A stretch of 64,000 bases of DNA from Eleusine coracana subsp. coracana (taxonomy: Eukaryota; Streptophyta; Magnoliopsida; Poales; Poaceae), in contig CM064430.1 of assembly GCA_032690845.1 (NCBI GenBank), forward strand, positions 3,086,949-3,150,948. The letters run 5' to 3'. The position numbers were made by a program, and so were the translations under genes. Below, one piece after another: positions 47,013 through 57,512 of this stretch (the stretch's first letter is position 1; each line of letters starts with the position of its first letter). The notes below the pieces were generated by a model. The model was not told where the DNA came from. It saw only the letters and a list, made by a program, of their open reading frames with translations, and ran no database searches.

Positions 47013-49085
47013 TTAGACAGTACTAGCGGCTGAAGTACTACTATTGACTTTGAGGAGATCTCTTTTGAGGTATTCAAATAGGAAGGCGATGACTGTGATC
47101 AGTTCACCGCCGTCGCTTAGTTGCTTGACATGGGAATATGCACTGCATCGGCTGCTTGCATAGCACAACAATTCTACCCAGACTTTGCCAATCAGCTTTA
47201 GCATGTGAGCAGACTCCAACTCCTGTGATTCCTCGCCGATGAGTTTTGCGGGAAGATGTGATCCTCTATGCAGTGCTGTATTATTGGCAGTCTCCACGTC
47301 TCGTGTGGAGGAACGTCTTAAGCTTGTATTATAAGGAAATTTGAATATAGATCCGGGCCTGTTCTTCAATGCGTCCCCATAGCGTCGTAGTAAATGTGTC
47401 AGATTCTCGGCTGAGGTATACTTGAAGGAGGTCAGACAATAGCACATCTCAATGTAGGCAATGCGGCTGGTCGAGGGAGGCAGCATGTTGGGACGCGCGG
47501 CGAGCAGGAAAAGCATGTAATTGGAGAGGGCCTCAACAGCCTTGGCAAGATCATCATCATCCTGCATGCATGAGGCTATTTGCTCTTTGTACCATGATAG
47601 GTAGAGCTCGGTGGCGATATGCCATATGAGAATGCTCTCCTCCAAGCTCAACTTGTCTGGGTTGACGCTCCAGTTCAGGGCGTCATACAGCTGCTGGCTC
47701 TTCCTCTTGAGCACCGCCCAACCTCGTGAGTTGAGGATGTGATCGGGGCTCGTTTCCGAGACACCACAACTCTCTTGCACTTGCTTCACCACCATCTGCT
47801 TGATGAGCGGTGAGACGGGGATCGACCACGAGCAAACCAGCGTGTTCCACCAGTCCTCGACTGCCAGACGTACTGCCATCTTGCTGCTCCAGCTGGTCCG
47901 GTTCCAAGCACACACCTGAAGCAAGTTGTGCTGCCCCATGGAGCGGGACCAGCTGTACCTTATTGTCCATTCTGATGCATGGACGAGCCGACGGAGTGGC
48001 GTAAGTACCCGCCAATGCCAATGCCAATACTCGTATCGGTACCAATTGAAACTTGACAAGATGTACCTCAGCAGAGACATAACCTCTAGGACACCAGCCC
48101 CGACTGACAGAACGCAAGTGATAGCTACATCTACTTTGTTGTAGTTGTAGCCACCATCATTATTATTATTATGACGATCACTACTGCTGCCCAATAGTAG
48201 AAGAAGCAGCAACAATAATGCTACTGCGGTGGCCAGTGACGAAACTACACGGGTGACACCATACTGCGACTCAGCTTTTGTGTAGAAGATGTCATGCATT
48301 AGGGAGACTTGCACTTCGGCCATCTTGTACGCCTTCTCGACGTCAAGACGAAAATTACGATCAAGCATGCCTCCGGGCAACTGCTTTCTAAAGCTGATTT
48401 CATAAGGTAGCGGCCCCTTTAAAAGATCCTTGGGAACATCCAACATCCGGTGACCTAAGAACACGATATATTCGGCGTCTGGGAAATCTGGTCTAAATTC
48501 AAGATCCATGCTCATTACGTACTCTGACTTATTACTAAAGTTCCGGTATTTTTTATTCGATGCACTAACGCTGCCACTGGCATATTGGAGTGCCCATACC
48601 CTCTCCCCGTACTTGACAGCACCAACAACAAACATGAGAATGGTGGCCACCTGGAGCAGCAAGGAATGGTACCCTCTCCCCATACTATGGCCGAAGATTG
48701 AAGACGCATAGAGGACGTAAGCAGCCGCAGCCACCTGCACGACAAGCGTCTGCAGATGACGCAGCCACAACTTAGTGTCCTCGATGGCGTAGGCGGTGAT
48801 GTTGTCCTGCCCGCCGAGATGCACCAGCAGGAACGAGGCCCAGAGTGCCACCAGCTCATGATCCGGCAACCTGCCGGCCACGGCCATGTGGCCAAGGGTG
48901 AATATAGCTACCGAGTCGGCCATCTGGTACGCTGACCAGGTGAAAAGTCTTAGAACGTCGGAGTCAACGCACCGACGGAGCTCTCCAAAGATGAGGAGCG
49001 TGACCTGGAGAGTGAAGCTCACCAGCACCAGCACTTGGATGCCCCATTCTTTCCACAGATGCACCGCTTGTACTGCTCCTGCCAT
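47013..49085 (-). CDS. DUF4220/DUF594 membrane protein, gene 2
   Basis: A 690-residue single coding exon. The frame is open 26 codons further upstream, but the ATG at 49085 (MAGAVQAVHLWKEWGIQVLV) aligns with the start of gene 1 and follows the 5' UTR splice acceptor, so it is preferred. The architecture equals gene 1: hydrophobic segments in the first 160 residues, conserved HLGGQDNITAYAIEDTKLWL near 90-110, FLGHRMLDVPKDLLKG, a long Leu run near 290-305, a further membrane segment near 330, and the C-terminal DUF594 block (GSHLPAKLIGEE, LIGKVWVELLCYASSRC, KQLSDGGELITVIAF). It has an extra Arg/Thr-rich insertion (TSLRRSSTRDVETANNT) before the DUF594 block. The frame is intact. Only about 80 bp separate its stop codon from a large palindrome, so its 3' end may form within that structure. 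Function unknown. Confidence 0.9.
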   Translation of the reverse strand: MAGAVQAVHLWKEWGIQVLVLVSFTLQVTLLIFGELRRCVDSDVLRLFTWSAYQMADSVAIFTLGHMAVAGRLPDHELVALWASFLLVHLGGQDNITAYAIEDTKLWLRHLQTLVVQVAAAAYVLYASSIFGHSMGRGYHSLLLQVATILMFVVGAVKYGERVWALQYASGSVSASNKKYRNFSNKSEYVMSMDLEFRPDFPDAEYIVFLGHRMLDVPKDLLKGPLPYEISFRKQLPGGMLDRNFRLDVEKAYKMAEVQVSLMHDIFYTKAESQYGVTRVVSSLATAVALLLLLLLLLGSSSDRHNNNNDGGYNYNKVDVAITCVLSVGAGVLEVMSLLRYILSSFNWYRYEYWHWHWRVLTPLRRLVHASEWTIRYSWSRSMGQHNLLQVCAWNRTSWSSKMAVRLAVEDWWNTLVCSWSIPVSPLIKQMVVKQVQESCGVSETSPDHILNSRGWAVLKRKSQQLYDALNWSVNPDKLSLEESILIWHIATELYLSWYKEQIASCMQDDDDLAKAVEALSNYMLFLLAARPNMLPPSTSRIAYIEMCYCLTSFKYTSAENLTHLLRRYGDALKNRPGSIFKFPYNTSLRRSSTRDVETANNTALHRGSHLPAKLIGEESQELESAHMLKLIGKVWVELLCYASSRCSAYSHVKQLSDGGELITVIAFLFEYLKRDLLKVNSSTSAASTV

Positions 49086-49104
49086 CGAGTGAGTTCTCTT
49101 GTAT

Positions 49105-50125
49105 CTGAAATTGTACATGAATTCAATCAACATAAGTTCTAGAGAGCAAATTAAACGTCCCAATAATGAAAAACCAAACTATACAACAGACTCATGCGCA
49201 CAAATTAAAAGCTTGTTCGTTGCATCCCCAGATTATTTCAAGTTGACTCATTGGTACTAGATTATATAAATTGGATTATACTGTAACAAGTTGGAGCAGC
49301 ACAAGAGCTTTTTTTGTAGCACTTTACTTCCTCCGTTTTAAAATTGTTGTCATTATTAACTTGTCTTTACCTTTGATCATTCATCTTATTAAAAAAATTA
49401 AAAATATCATGTATTTTCTTATAATTTATTTTATTACTAGACAAAATTTAAATATAACTTATAACTTTCCATATTTAAAGAAATATTTTAAATAAGATGA
49501 ATGGTCAAAGATAATGAAAAAAATCAACAATAGCGACAATAATTTTGGAGCGGAGGGAGTGTAGGTTATTGGGGTCGGATTATTGACTTCCAAGGGAGTA
49601 TACGTTATTGGATCGAATCCTTGATGGGTAAGAGAAAGGGATGGGTCTTTTACCTATTTTAGTATTTTTTTTCTTTTTTTTTAAAATGAGATATTAACTA
49701 ACGGTGGACAAAACAGGGGCAAACGGAAACTTCAGATTCAAAAAACAAGTCCATTATTGCAAAGTCTAAAAAAGAGGTCTATTTTCAGAATTGAGGTTGA
49801 AAACATGTCCGCTTTTGCAATTGCCCCTAAATAAAATCTATAAGAAATCACATAGACAAAGGATGCAACTATCTTGTATAAAGTTTCAAGTTGTAATGTA
49901 TTTTGAGTAAGGAGATAGGAAAGTTTAAAAATATTATATTTTCACCCCTACTTTAGTATGCTACAGCTAAATATCCATAATAAATATGTAGTGTATCTCA
50001 CCTAATTTTTACTTTTTAGTGTGTTGTGTCCGAAATATTTTTTTTTGGAGTGTCCTATAGAAAATTTTCCCTAAAAAAATACTATGTGAGGGCGCTAGCT
50101 AGAGATATAAATAAAAGCAACTTAC
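49105..50125 (-). other. 5' UTR intron of DUF594 gene 2
   Basis: The donor GTAAGTTGC follows CCAACAAT (exon end 50126) and the acceptor AATTTCAG ends at 49105, 19 bp before the ATG. The context is the same as in gene 1. The intron is about twice as long, partly because of the MITE at 49325-49563. Confidence 0.7.
49325..49563. mobile_element. Stowaway-like MITE in the 5' UTR intron of gene 2
   Basis: TACTTCCTCCGTTTTAAAAT at the left and ATTTTGGAGCGGAGGGAGTG plus TA at the right; about 239 bp, AT-rich interior. It shares internal sequence with the copy at 56169-56401 (TTGTC.TTATTAACTT, AAAGATAA.GAAAAAA). Confidence 0.85.
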
Positions 50126-50510
50126 ATTGTTGGGTAAGTAATGGAGAACCAGAGAAGCGATGGATGATTAACCGATGAACTTTGGCCGGTGGCCTGTACA
50201 AAGACAAAACTAATCTAGGGACTTGGGCAGAGAGAGTTATGAGATGTATGTGTGGTTCCAGTGTTAGCTGATATCTATGTTGATTTGATGAATGCAACGA
50301 CACTCGGAGAGAAGGAACATATATAAGAAATGACCAAGAGTGCAGAATGTTTTTCGACTTGTCTATGCCACCTTCTTAGCTCGGAACCTTTTCATTCCTT
50401 TCTTCCTTTCTCGACAGAATCGGTCTTTTGCTATCCTTGGGCTATCCAAAGCAATCCCATCATGAGACAACCACTGTTTCACGTTAAGGTATATGATACT
50501 CTGCATAGCT
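50126..50510 (-). promoter_or_regulatory. Core promoter and 5' UTR exon of DUF594 gene 2
   Basis: A minus-strand TATA-like TTCTTATATATG lies at about 50329-50318, roughly 190 bp above the UTR donor at 50126. Blocks CAAAGACAAAACTAATCT, GGACTTGGGC, TCGGAGAGAAGGAACATATA and GACAGAATCGG (plus-strand reading) are shared with the duplicate at 50990-51287, and more loosely with gene 1. Confidence 0.65.
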
Positions 50511-50985
50511 CCCAAGCAAATGGAAGTTATTGGTACGTGCTAAGGATCAGCCTAGCTATCACCCTGATGGCCAGATAAAATAGCAGACGTTGCGTCTCAC
50601 TGCTACAAATTATTTGTGTATTAGTAAAGTTCAAAGCACCCTGCACTCTGAGTCTCTGACCTGAGTACAGTGACCGCCCAGATGAGCAAAAGTGTCGTTT
50701 AGAAATTCAGTTCAAGTGCCGGGTATGCATCAGGACTTCAGGAGATCAGAATGTTCCAAACTAGCTTTAGCTTAATTGAGCTATATTAGTGGCAGTAAGT
50801 TATTAGCAATCAGATGAACAGCGACAGAGCTTACTCCATACTTCCTGTTTTGTTATTAATTTTGCAGGTCTATCACCGGATATAGATGTAGGTAACAATA
50901 GTAAGGTACAAAACAATCTAAGGTACGGAATAGCAGACAGGCACAGGTTTTTAACTGTCCTTTCTCTTTTCTGATGATTCGCAAT
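50511..50985. repeat. Shared upstream segment and repeat A fragment
   Basis: 50511-50615 (GGTACGTGCTAAGGATCAGC, TAGCAGACGTTGCGTCTCAC) recurs at 56450-56525. 50690-50800 (CAGTTCAAGTGCCGGGTATG, AGATCAGAATGTTCC) resembles the tail part of repeat block A. No gene. Confidence 0.6.
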
Positions 50986-50989
50986 GATA

Positions 50990-51287
50990 CACACAAGCTT
51001 GGATGATAAACAGATGAACGTCGGTCAGTGGCCAGTGCAAAGACAAAACTAATCTGGGGACTTGGGCGGAGAGAAGAGAGCTTATAAGATGTATGTATGA
51101 TTCAGGTAGTAGCTGAAAGCTGATATGTATATTGATGAATGCTACAACATTCGGAGAGAAGGAACATATATATAAGAAATGACATAGAGTGCAGAACTTT
51201 TTTGCCTTGTCGATGCCACCTTCTAAGCCGGGAACCTCCTTTCTCCACAGAATCGGCCTTTTCCTATCCTTTGAGTTATCCAAAGTA
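50990..51287 (-). repeat. Duplicated DUF594 promoter, part 1 (split by MULE)
   Basis: Closely parallels 50160-50450: AGTGGCCAGTGCAAAGACAA, ACTTGGGCGGAGAGA, GGAACATATATATAAGAAAT, GACATAGAGTGCAGAA, CACAGAATCGGCC and TATCCAAAGTA. The sequence stops at the left end of the Mutator-like element and resumes at 56120. No DUF594 coding exon lies downstream of this copy, so it is an orphan promoter. Confidence 0.8.
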
Positions 51288-51499
51288 GAGGACTTTTACG
51301 GTGCATATTACAACCAGTAATTACTGGTTATAAAATTAATCTAATAGTTAAGATTGAATCTGTTACACTCAAATTACTACTAGTAAATTGAAGTAGTAAA
51401 AATTTTACAGGGGTATTTTAGGAAAGGAAATAAATGGTAGACTTGTAAATCTTGTTAGTGATAAGGGTAGGATGTTTGAAATATCTGAACTAGAGTGTT

Positions 51500-52030
51500 G
51501 TGTTCGGTCCTCATTTCCAGCATCTTTTTCTCTCTATCGGCGATGGCGGCGGCGATTTAGGGTTCCTCACACGAGGCGACGTGGACGTCCACTGTTCTCC
51601 GCGGAGATTCGCCTTCGCGTCGTTCCCCAGATTTTTGGAGGAGGTGGCCGATTCGCCGGCGGATCCACGAGGAACACCCGCACAGCGATGGGGAAGGCGA
51701 CGGGGTGCTCCGCAATTTCTCAATGGGGAAGGATTTTGGAGGAGATGGCCGATTCGTCATCGTCTCGACGGGGAACAACCACGGCAGGCGATGGGGACTG
51801 CGGCTCCATCATGGCGCGATGGGGAAGTCGACAGTGTCCGCGTATCTGCAATGGGGAAGGCCAGGCCACAGGTCCGTGGCTCCGCGATCCCGATGGCGGC
51901 GCTAGCGACGGCTAGCGACAACGCACAACCATCTCCACCTTTGACGGCTGCGCACGGCCACCACCTCCAGGTCCTGCCACGATTGGGGGATTTGGCGGGT
52001 CCGGGAGAGGCTTGGAACTGAAAATCCCTT
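51500..52030. other. GC-rich subterminal region of the MULE, no credible gene
   Basis: A 173-codon frame (51500-52021, plus) and overlapping frames on both strands have repeated GGGGAAGG..TGG phrases (about 51690, 51720, 51815, 51850), no domain and no start context. Probably non-coding element sequence. Confidence 0.45.
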
Positions 52031-53540
52031 CCGTGCATGAGGAGAACCCGGGGATTTCAATTGCTTGGCTCCCCGCGATTCGTCAACAAAGTGTCGTTGA
52101 TTGCATCCTCAGGTCCGTATTCATTTCGGCATCAATGCCTCGCTATGTTAGATTGCATCCTTTGTTATTTTGTGAAATAAGAATGATTCCTAAAATCGTT
52201 TGATTTCTGTTACTTCAATCAAAGTGTCGCTGAATCTCCATCAGGCTGGGAGAGATTAGGTTCATAGTTTCAGAGTAGAGCAAATGTATATAGCACATGC
52301 CTGATTTAACGTGGGTTGATCAGATCAGGAAAAGAAGAAAAATATTGATATAAAATGAGCTGAAATAGATCAAGTATATGTGGCGACTCTGAATATAGAC
52401 TTCAGGTTCATCTTACTAGAGATGGGACCATAAACTGTTGTTGCTCATATGTTTAATGACAATGACTTATTAATGTCTAAAATCTCCATTACATCATTTA
52501 TATTGTTGTCTCTCTTTTACTGACTGTAAACCTATTTATTGTGCATGACCATAATTCACATGGCTGGACGGAAAGACGTGTTTGTCAGACATATAGAGTG
52601 TGAAGTATATGACATTCCAATCATAGCAATTTTTCATTATTCCCATACAACTTAATTATTATGAATCTACCATTTCATATTCATCCGATTGAACAAATTC
52701 TACTTAATACCCGGAGAACCTAAAACTACATCTATGTAAATATTTAATAGGAAAAATCTAACATAGTTTGTCTATGTTACTTTTTATCCATTTTTTTGTG
52801 CGGAATAAATTGATTCCTAAAATCATTTGAATTGCTTCGATCAAGTCTTGCTCATGTTCAGATTTTTGGCCTTTGATGTATGAAATGCAAATAATTGTCA
52901 CCTGCTTGATTGTACTTCCACGCCAATAAATATATAGAAATTTATTGTTTTACAACATTACATTGGTTGACTGAATAAGCAGCTTAACATGTAACAGTAT
53001 AGTGAGTATTTAACTTTTGTACATCCCTCATCTTCAGCTTGAGTGTTTGTGTTCACATTTGCATGATCTTGTGCTTGTGCATTTGTTTTAACCTCTGCTT
53101 GATCTTATGATATGTTGTTTCTTGCTCCTCTTTTTATTGTATTTAACTTTGAGTCCACAAGTAGGACATCTAGTTTTAGCCTGAAATTTTGCATGTCCTC
53201 CTGTAAAGATAGGAGAAGAGAATTAGTTTTTTCTGGTCATTGCAGAACTAACACAACAGCATGACATGTCTTGTAGGAAATACCTGTGTAAATCTTATTG
53301 ATAGCTTTTTACCAGTCCAATATTCCATGAACTTGATGTAGGTTCCTGATTTCATATATGTATATTAACTATACTATTGCAAAACTTTATGCAGGTTCCA
53401 TGAAAAAAGTTACATGAAGATCTGCGATGACCTTGCTACAAGCGGGACAGGCGGCGGTAGTTAGGTTTTATTTTCGTTTGTGCAAATTATATATATAAGA
53501 CTATTTGTACGTGTCCGTGTATACTTTGGAGATGGTGTAA
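52031..53540. other. MULE interior, mostly non-coding
   Basis: AT-rich. At 53397 a plus-strand acceptor-like TTTATGCAG precedes a 22-codon open stretch (FHEKSYMKICDDLATSGTGG) ending in a stop at about 53464. It might be a stranded last exon, but no partner exon was found. Confidence 0.35.
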
Positions 53541-53559
53541 GGTGTCCCTGTACTGCGAT

Positions 53560-54328
53560 GGTTGCAGCAATCATTCATATGATGAAAAAGTCTCATCCAA
53601 AATTATGCCGCAACCAAAGACCACTGTCTTACGATGGTTGTTAACTCCAACAAAAGGGACAAAAGGAAGATTGTACTGGTTAACGCGATAGGTACTGTCA
53701 AAAACAACGACTTCTCCATAGGCATCATAGTCCATCTATGACTGTGGATCTGACCAGAATAGGTTCTTCAGCCGTCCTTCTCCATCCACACTATATTTGT
53801 AGAAAAACTCACAATCTTGTTCCTTCTTTGACCTCATATAGTTCAGAACATATTCAACATCTCTCTCTTCAATTCTTTGCTTCTTCAACCCTGCAAAAAA
53901 ATTATACAGGTCATGTAGTAAAAATCCTGTGTCATCGGGTCCTCCATGATTCTTCTCCATGAATGGTTCAAACCTTCATGTGAATGCTGGTCCACGAAAT
54001 TTGTTACATACCATGTACCACTCTTACTACACCTCTGTACTTCTAGCTTAGCTGGGCAATCACACTGTGTCAGCCCAGAAGGTTCTCTTTTCTTCACAGG
54101 TTTTCCAAAGTGCTTGGCCTCTCTGAACCCTTCATTTGAGCATGTGTACCTCCTCCATATCACCTCATTTGTGAATTCATCCCTTCTCACAAGATTCTTC
54201 CTGATGCTGAACCCTTTGGAAGCAGCAAAAAAGTTGTAGAAATCATAAAACTCCTCCTCACTCCTAAATGTCTGATTTATCACTCTATCATATTCCTCCA
54301 TTTCCTCCATGGTACTTTTCCCGCTCAT
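53560..54328 (-). pseudogene. Broken FAR1/MULE transposase gene
   Basis: Starts with ATG at 54328 (MSGKSTMEEMEEYDRVINQT). Residues about 22-115 form a FAR1-type DNA-binding domain: FYDFYNFFAASKGFSIRK, VWRRYTC-like WRRYTCSNEGF, CDCPAKLEV and WYVTNFVDQHSHEGL, with zinc-ligand Cys and His retained. Then a frameshift near 53940-53960 moves to another frame with GGPDDTGFLLHDLYNFF and FFYKYSVDGEGRLKNLFWSD, the usual segment ahead of the MULE catalytic domain. An in-frame TAG (53738-53736) interrupts it, then DYDAYGEVVVFDSTYRVNQY (containing the first catalytic Asp region) continues to a TGA at 53573-53571, where homologues have Trp. Similarity ends soon after, so the remaining catalytic Asp/Glu and the SWIM zinc finger are missing. 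The linker after the FAR1 domain is also unusually short. Not functional as a transposase; a truncated FAR1-domain peptide is conceivable. Confidence 0.85.
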
Positions 54329-54344
54329 GGTGCAGACCTACATT

Positions 54345-55460
54345 AAAAAAAATAGAGAATTACATCACAATTCTTTGTAACAAAATTAAATGCGTAAAAC
54401 CTTAAATTTCTCCAACCATATTGCATCCTACATGTGTAAGTCATTTGTGTCACTGAATTGATTCGGTCCAATAAGTTGGACACATTTATAAACAAGAAAA
54501 TGTTTCTAACTACAAAAGAGCACTGCCCAGATGGTAAGAGAAGAAACAGATTAAATGGGAACTCACATACATTAAATAATTTGTCCATTCAATTACCCAA
54601 AGCAAATAATGACTTGTCCTTTTAATCATACATGAATGGAAAGCGCCAGACATAATGTGAAGCTGATAACATGCTGATATGAGAGGGAAAAGAAAATTAT
54701 GTCATCTACAAACAATTCCTATGAGGCTTCAATCAACCATGTCATAGCAATTCCTTTTCCCTAGCAATTTTTATGGCCAAGAAATCCCATGAACATATCT
54801 AGCAAGACCTATCTTGTAGAATATTTTTTTTCAAAAGACATATATTGCAATAAAATAAAACCAAGTCTACTGACTAACAAAATTTAAAAGATTAGTCAAC
54901 TAGCCTAATAGAACAGTGGGACAATAATTATTTACAAAAATGTTGGCACCAAAATAACATACATTTCCCATCAACTGACTACAAAAAACACTATCATAAA
55001 AGATGTTGGAGTCAAAATGAATAATAAAGCTATTTTGCATCTAAAGCTACTTTTACTTATTATGAATTATGATGTCATCTGTTGTCACCTATATTGCAGG
55101 ACACATACATATGTTTCACTGAACTCGAGCACCTGACTAAAAGTATCCATTAAGGCATCATTCTTAACATAAAAAGTTAACCAACGAATTCATCCTATCA
55201 ACTCTGGGTACATGCACAGGTGCGGGTGTGTTCAGAATCAATACTGCTTAAAAGTTAAATTACATTCAGCTAACAGTAACAATTGAATCATCATGTTGTA
55301 TCCACATAGTCATTTCATCGAACAGCTAAAGTACAAGAGTAATAACTACAACCATCGTATACTGAATCACTAACAACTCAAGTTGCTTCAAATTTACCTT
55401 CAGACGAGTCGATGAACAACACGTCACGGACATTGATTCTTGAAAGCTGGAGAAAAACTG
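54345..55460. other. MULE interior upstream of the FAR1 frame, no gene seen
   Basis: AT-rich sequence lying 5' of the FAR1-type frame on the minus strand. It could be a long first intron or 5' region. No further exon was recognised. Confidence 0.45.
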
Positions 55461-55464
55461 CTGA

Positions 55465-56119
55465 TCATGCCGGTGATTCAATGTCCAGGATGGAGGGCTG
55501 TACGGCACCGCCGGGATGATACACGGCTTCACACCGCTGCAAGGGACTGCAGCAGCGCGAAGAGGGATGACGGAGCGCCAGCCGCGGGAGGGAGACCTGC
55601 ACGGCGCCGCCGAGATGCGGAGGCCTCTGTGTCATGATGCAATTGTAGGGCGACGGCGGACAGACGCGGCCACGATGCGTGATGCCGGTGGCTATCTTTG
55701 AAAGGGCGACAGAGGATTCGCGCCACCTCGATGGGGACTGCGGTAGCACAAATAGGGATGAGAGAGCACCAGTCGCGGGAGGGAGAGCTGCACGGCGCGC
55801 CGTGATGCGGAGGGCTGCGCGGCGATAAAATTGCAGGCTACGGTGCATGTTGCCGGCGTCTAGAATTGAAAGATCGACGGAGGATTCAAAGACAACGCCG
55901 CTTCGATGAGGAACTGCATCAGGCCGCCGGCGGCGACGGGCGCGTCCGTGCGTGAGATCGAGGAGGGTGGAGAAGGATGACTCGATGTTGAAAAAAATAA
56001 TTATTGGTCTGCCCCTATAGCATAAAACGTAAAAATATAAATAAATTAACAAATTCCATACTACCCTCAAATTTACAACTAGTAATTTACTGGTTGTAAT
56101 ATACACAGTAAAAGTCCTC
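55465..56119 (-). other. Right subterminal MULE region with an open frame into the TIR
   Basis: A GC-rich stretch (55465-55990) with a 213-codon minus-strand frame that starts inside the terminal inverted repeat. It has no domain and repeated modules (CTGCACGGCGC at about 55600 and 55788; GATGCGGAGG at about 55613 and 55803). More likely promoter/5' UTR sequence than protein. Confidence 0.4.
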
Positions 56120-56530
56120 CCAAAGTATTCCTGTCATGAGACAACCACCCTTTCATGTTAAGGTATGCTACCTCCGTTCTAAAATTATTATCATTATTAA
56201 CTTTTTTATTATCTTTAATTATTTGTTTTATTTAAAATATTTATTCAAATATAAAAAGGTATAAGTTATATTAAAATTTTGTCTAGTGATAAAACAAATC
56301 ATAAGAAAAAATATTATATTTTTTAATTTTTTTAATAAGATAAATAGTCAAAGATAACGAAAAAAGTCAATGACAACAACAATTTTGGAATGAAGGAAGT
56401 ATGATACTCTGTATAAGTCACCAAGCAACATAATCAAATGGAATTTGTTGGGTACGTGCTAAGGATCAGCCTATCACCCTGGTGGCCAGATAAAATAGCA
56501 GACATTGCGTCTCACTGCTACAAATTATTT
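56120..56530 (-). repeat. Duplicated DUF594 promoter, part 2 (right of the MULE)
   Basis: Resumes after the MULE with CCAAAGTATTCCTGTCATGA and GAGACAACCACCCTTTCA, then, after a MITE, GATACTCTG and GGGTACGTGCTAAGGATCAG to TGCGTCTCACTGCTACAAAT, collinear with 50450-50615. Confidence 0.8.
56169..56401. mobile_element. Stowaway-like MITE nested in the duplicated promoter
   Basis: TACCTCCGTTCTAAAATTAT at the left and AATTTTGGAATGAAGGAAGTA at the right (last bases), bounded by TA. It interrupts GTTAAGGTA/TGATACTCTG, which is continuous in the sister copy at 50483-50502. Confidence 0.85.
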
Positions 56531-56534
56531 TCTT

Positions 56535-57510
56535 CAGTACAGGATTAGCCTGTCAAAATCAAATTATTTTCTGCCTATCACCTGATGTACAGAATTATAA
56601 TTTGCGTCTCACTTGCGTTTCAAGTCGGCTTTCTATGTAATCAGGTTGGTGAACTATTTCATAGTCCGACAACACGAGTTTAATCCTACTGAGAAGGGAA
56701 ATCTTCTAATTCTACCGGCAGCAGAGCAGTAGCATAATAAGTTCAGGGCCAGACGGGATCAATCATCTGATATCGCCGAGGAGAGTAGAGTGAGAGGTCT
56801 CCAAGTTTCAACTGCCGGAGCAAGCGTTCAGGGTGTTACCTGTGAACCAGGACACGTTTTGGACAGCTGTAGTAGTGTACTGAACGAATGATTTGGTGCG
56901 TATTTTGCTGTCTATTAGCGCCACGGTTATCTCGTTCTGGCACTCTCTGATCCTTGTTTCTGTGTACTCTTCTGAACCTAGCGCCAGGCGAACGCAGAGT
57001 GATTATCGTTTTCTTTTTTTACGCCATTTGGCGGATGCACTCACTCTTCTGAACCAAGAGCCAGGCGATACAACGACCATAGAGACCAACAACTTCATCG
57101 TTGAAGGATGCAGTTCATCAGCATTTCAATCGACGGATTGCAGCTGGGAGAGATGCAGAAGATGTCGAATCGCATAAAAAACACAAGCTCTGAATCCCCT
57201 TCGTCAGACTACACAACATCAGAGATTGCCGCAAGGCATTCCTGCAAAGGCACGGTACGGTCGAAGCCGCCATAGACCCATGGCTGCCAGCGGCTGGCCC
57301 CGCCGCGACATTAAAGCATGCGAGCTCTGATGACGGCGAACCGAGCGTGCGCCACGCCGCGCCGATGGCCCTTGCAGCAGGGCACAGAGCAGAGAGTGGA
57401 GACGCCGCGGCACTAGGTTACGATTGTGGGATGGGTAGGGCGCGGCTCCCATGATTTCGGCGGGGAGGGCGGCGGCCAGCGTTGGGCGGAGAAGCTCAGG
57501 AGACACAGGA
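56535..57510. other. Intergenic, no supported gene
   Basis: Mixed composition. A GC-rich portion (57200-57500) borders the next inverted-repeat element and has a 95-codon minus-strand frame without a domain. Confidence 0.45.
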
Positions 57511-57512
57511 GA

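Larger units (their letters stand above)
51288..56119 (-). mobile_element. Mutator-like element with FAR1-type coding remnant
   Basis: The 4832-bp element has terminal inverted repeats: left GAGGACTTTTACGGTGCATA, and reverse complement of the right end GAGGACTTTTACTGTGTATA, continuing through TTACAACCAGTAA for about 45 bp with few mismatches. It is flanked by an 8-bp direct duplication CCAAAGTA (51280-51287, 56120-56127). The uninterrupted paralogous site near 50440-50470 (GCTATCCAAAGCAATCCC) shows the pre-insertion state. Transcription would run right to left: GC-rich subterminal DNA (55465-55990), the FAR1-type frame, a broken MULE domain, then non-coding sequence to the left end. The left subterminal region (51500-52020) is also GC-rich. 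Mutator family elements usually make 9-bp duplications; here 8 match exactly. Confidence 0.85.

Noticed and set aside
51500..52021. 173-codon plus-strand frame near the MULE left end
   Set aside because: GC-rich subterminal DNA with repeated phrases, several open phases and no domain.
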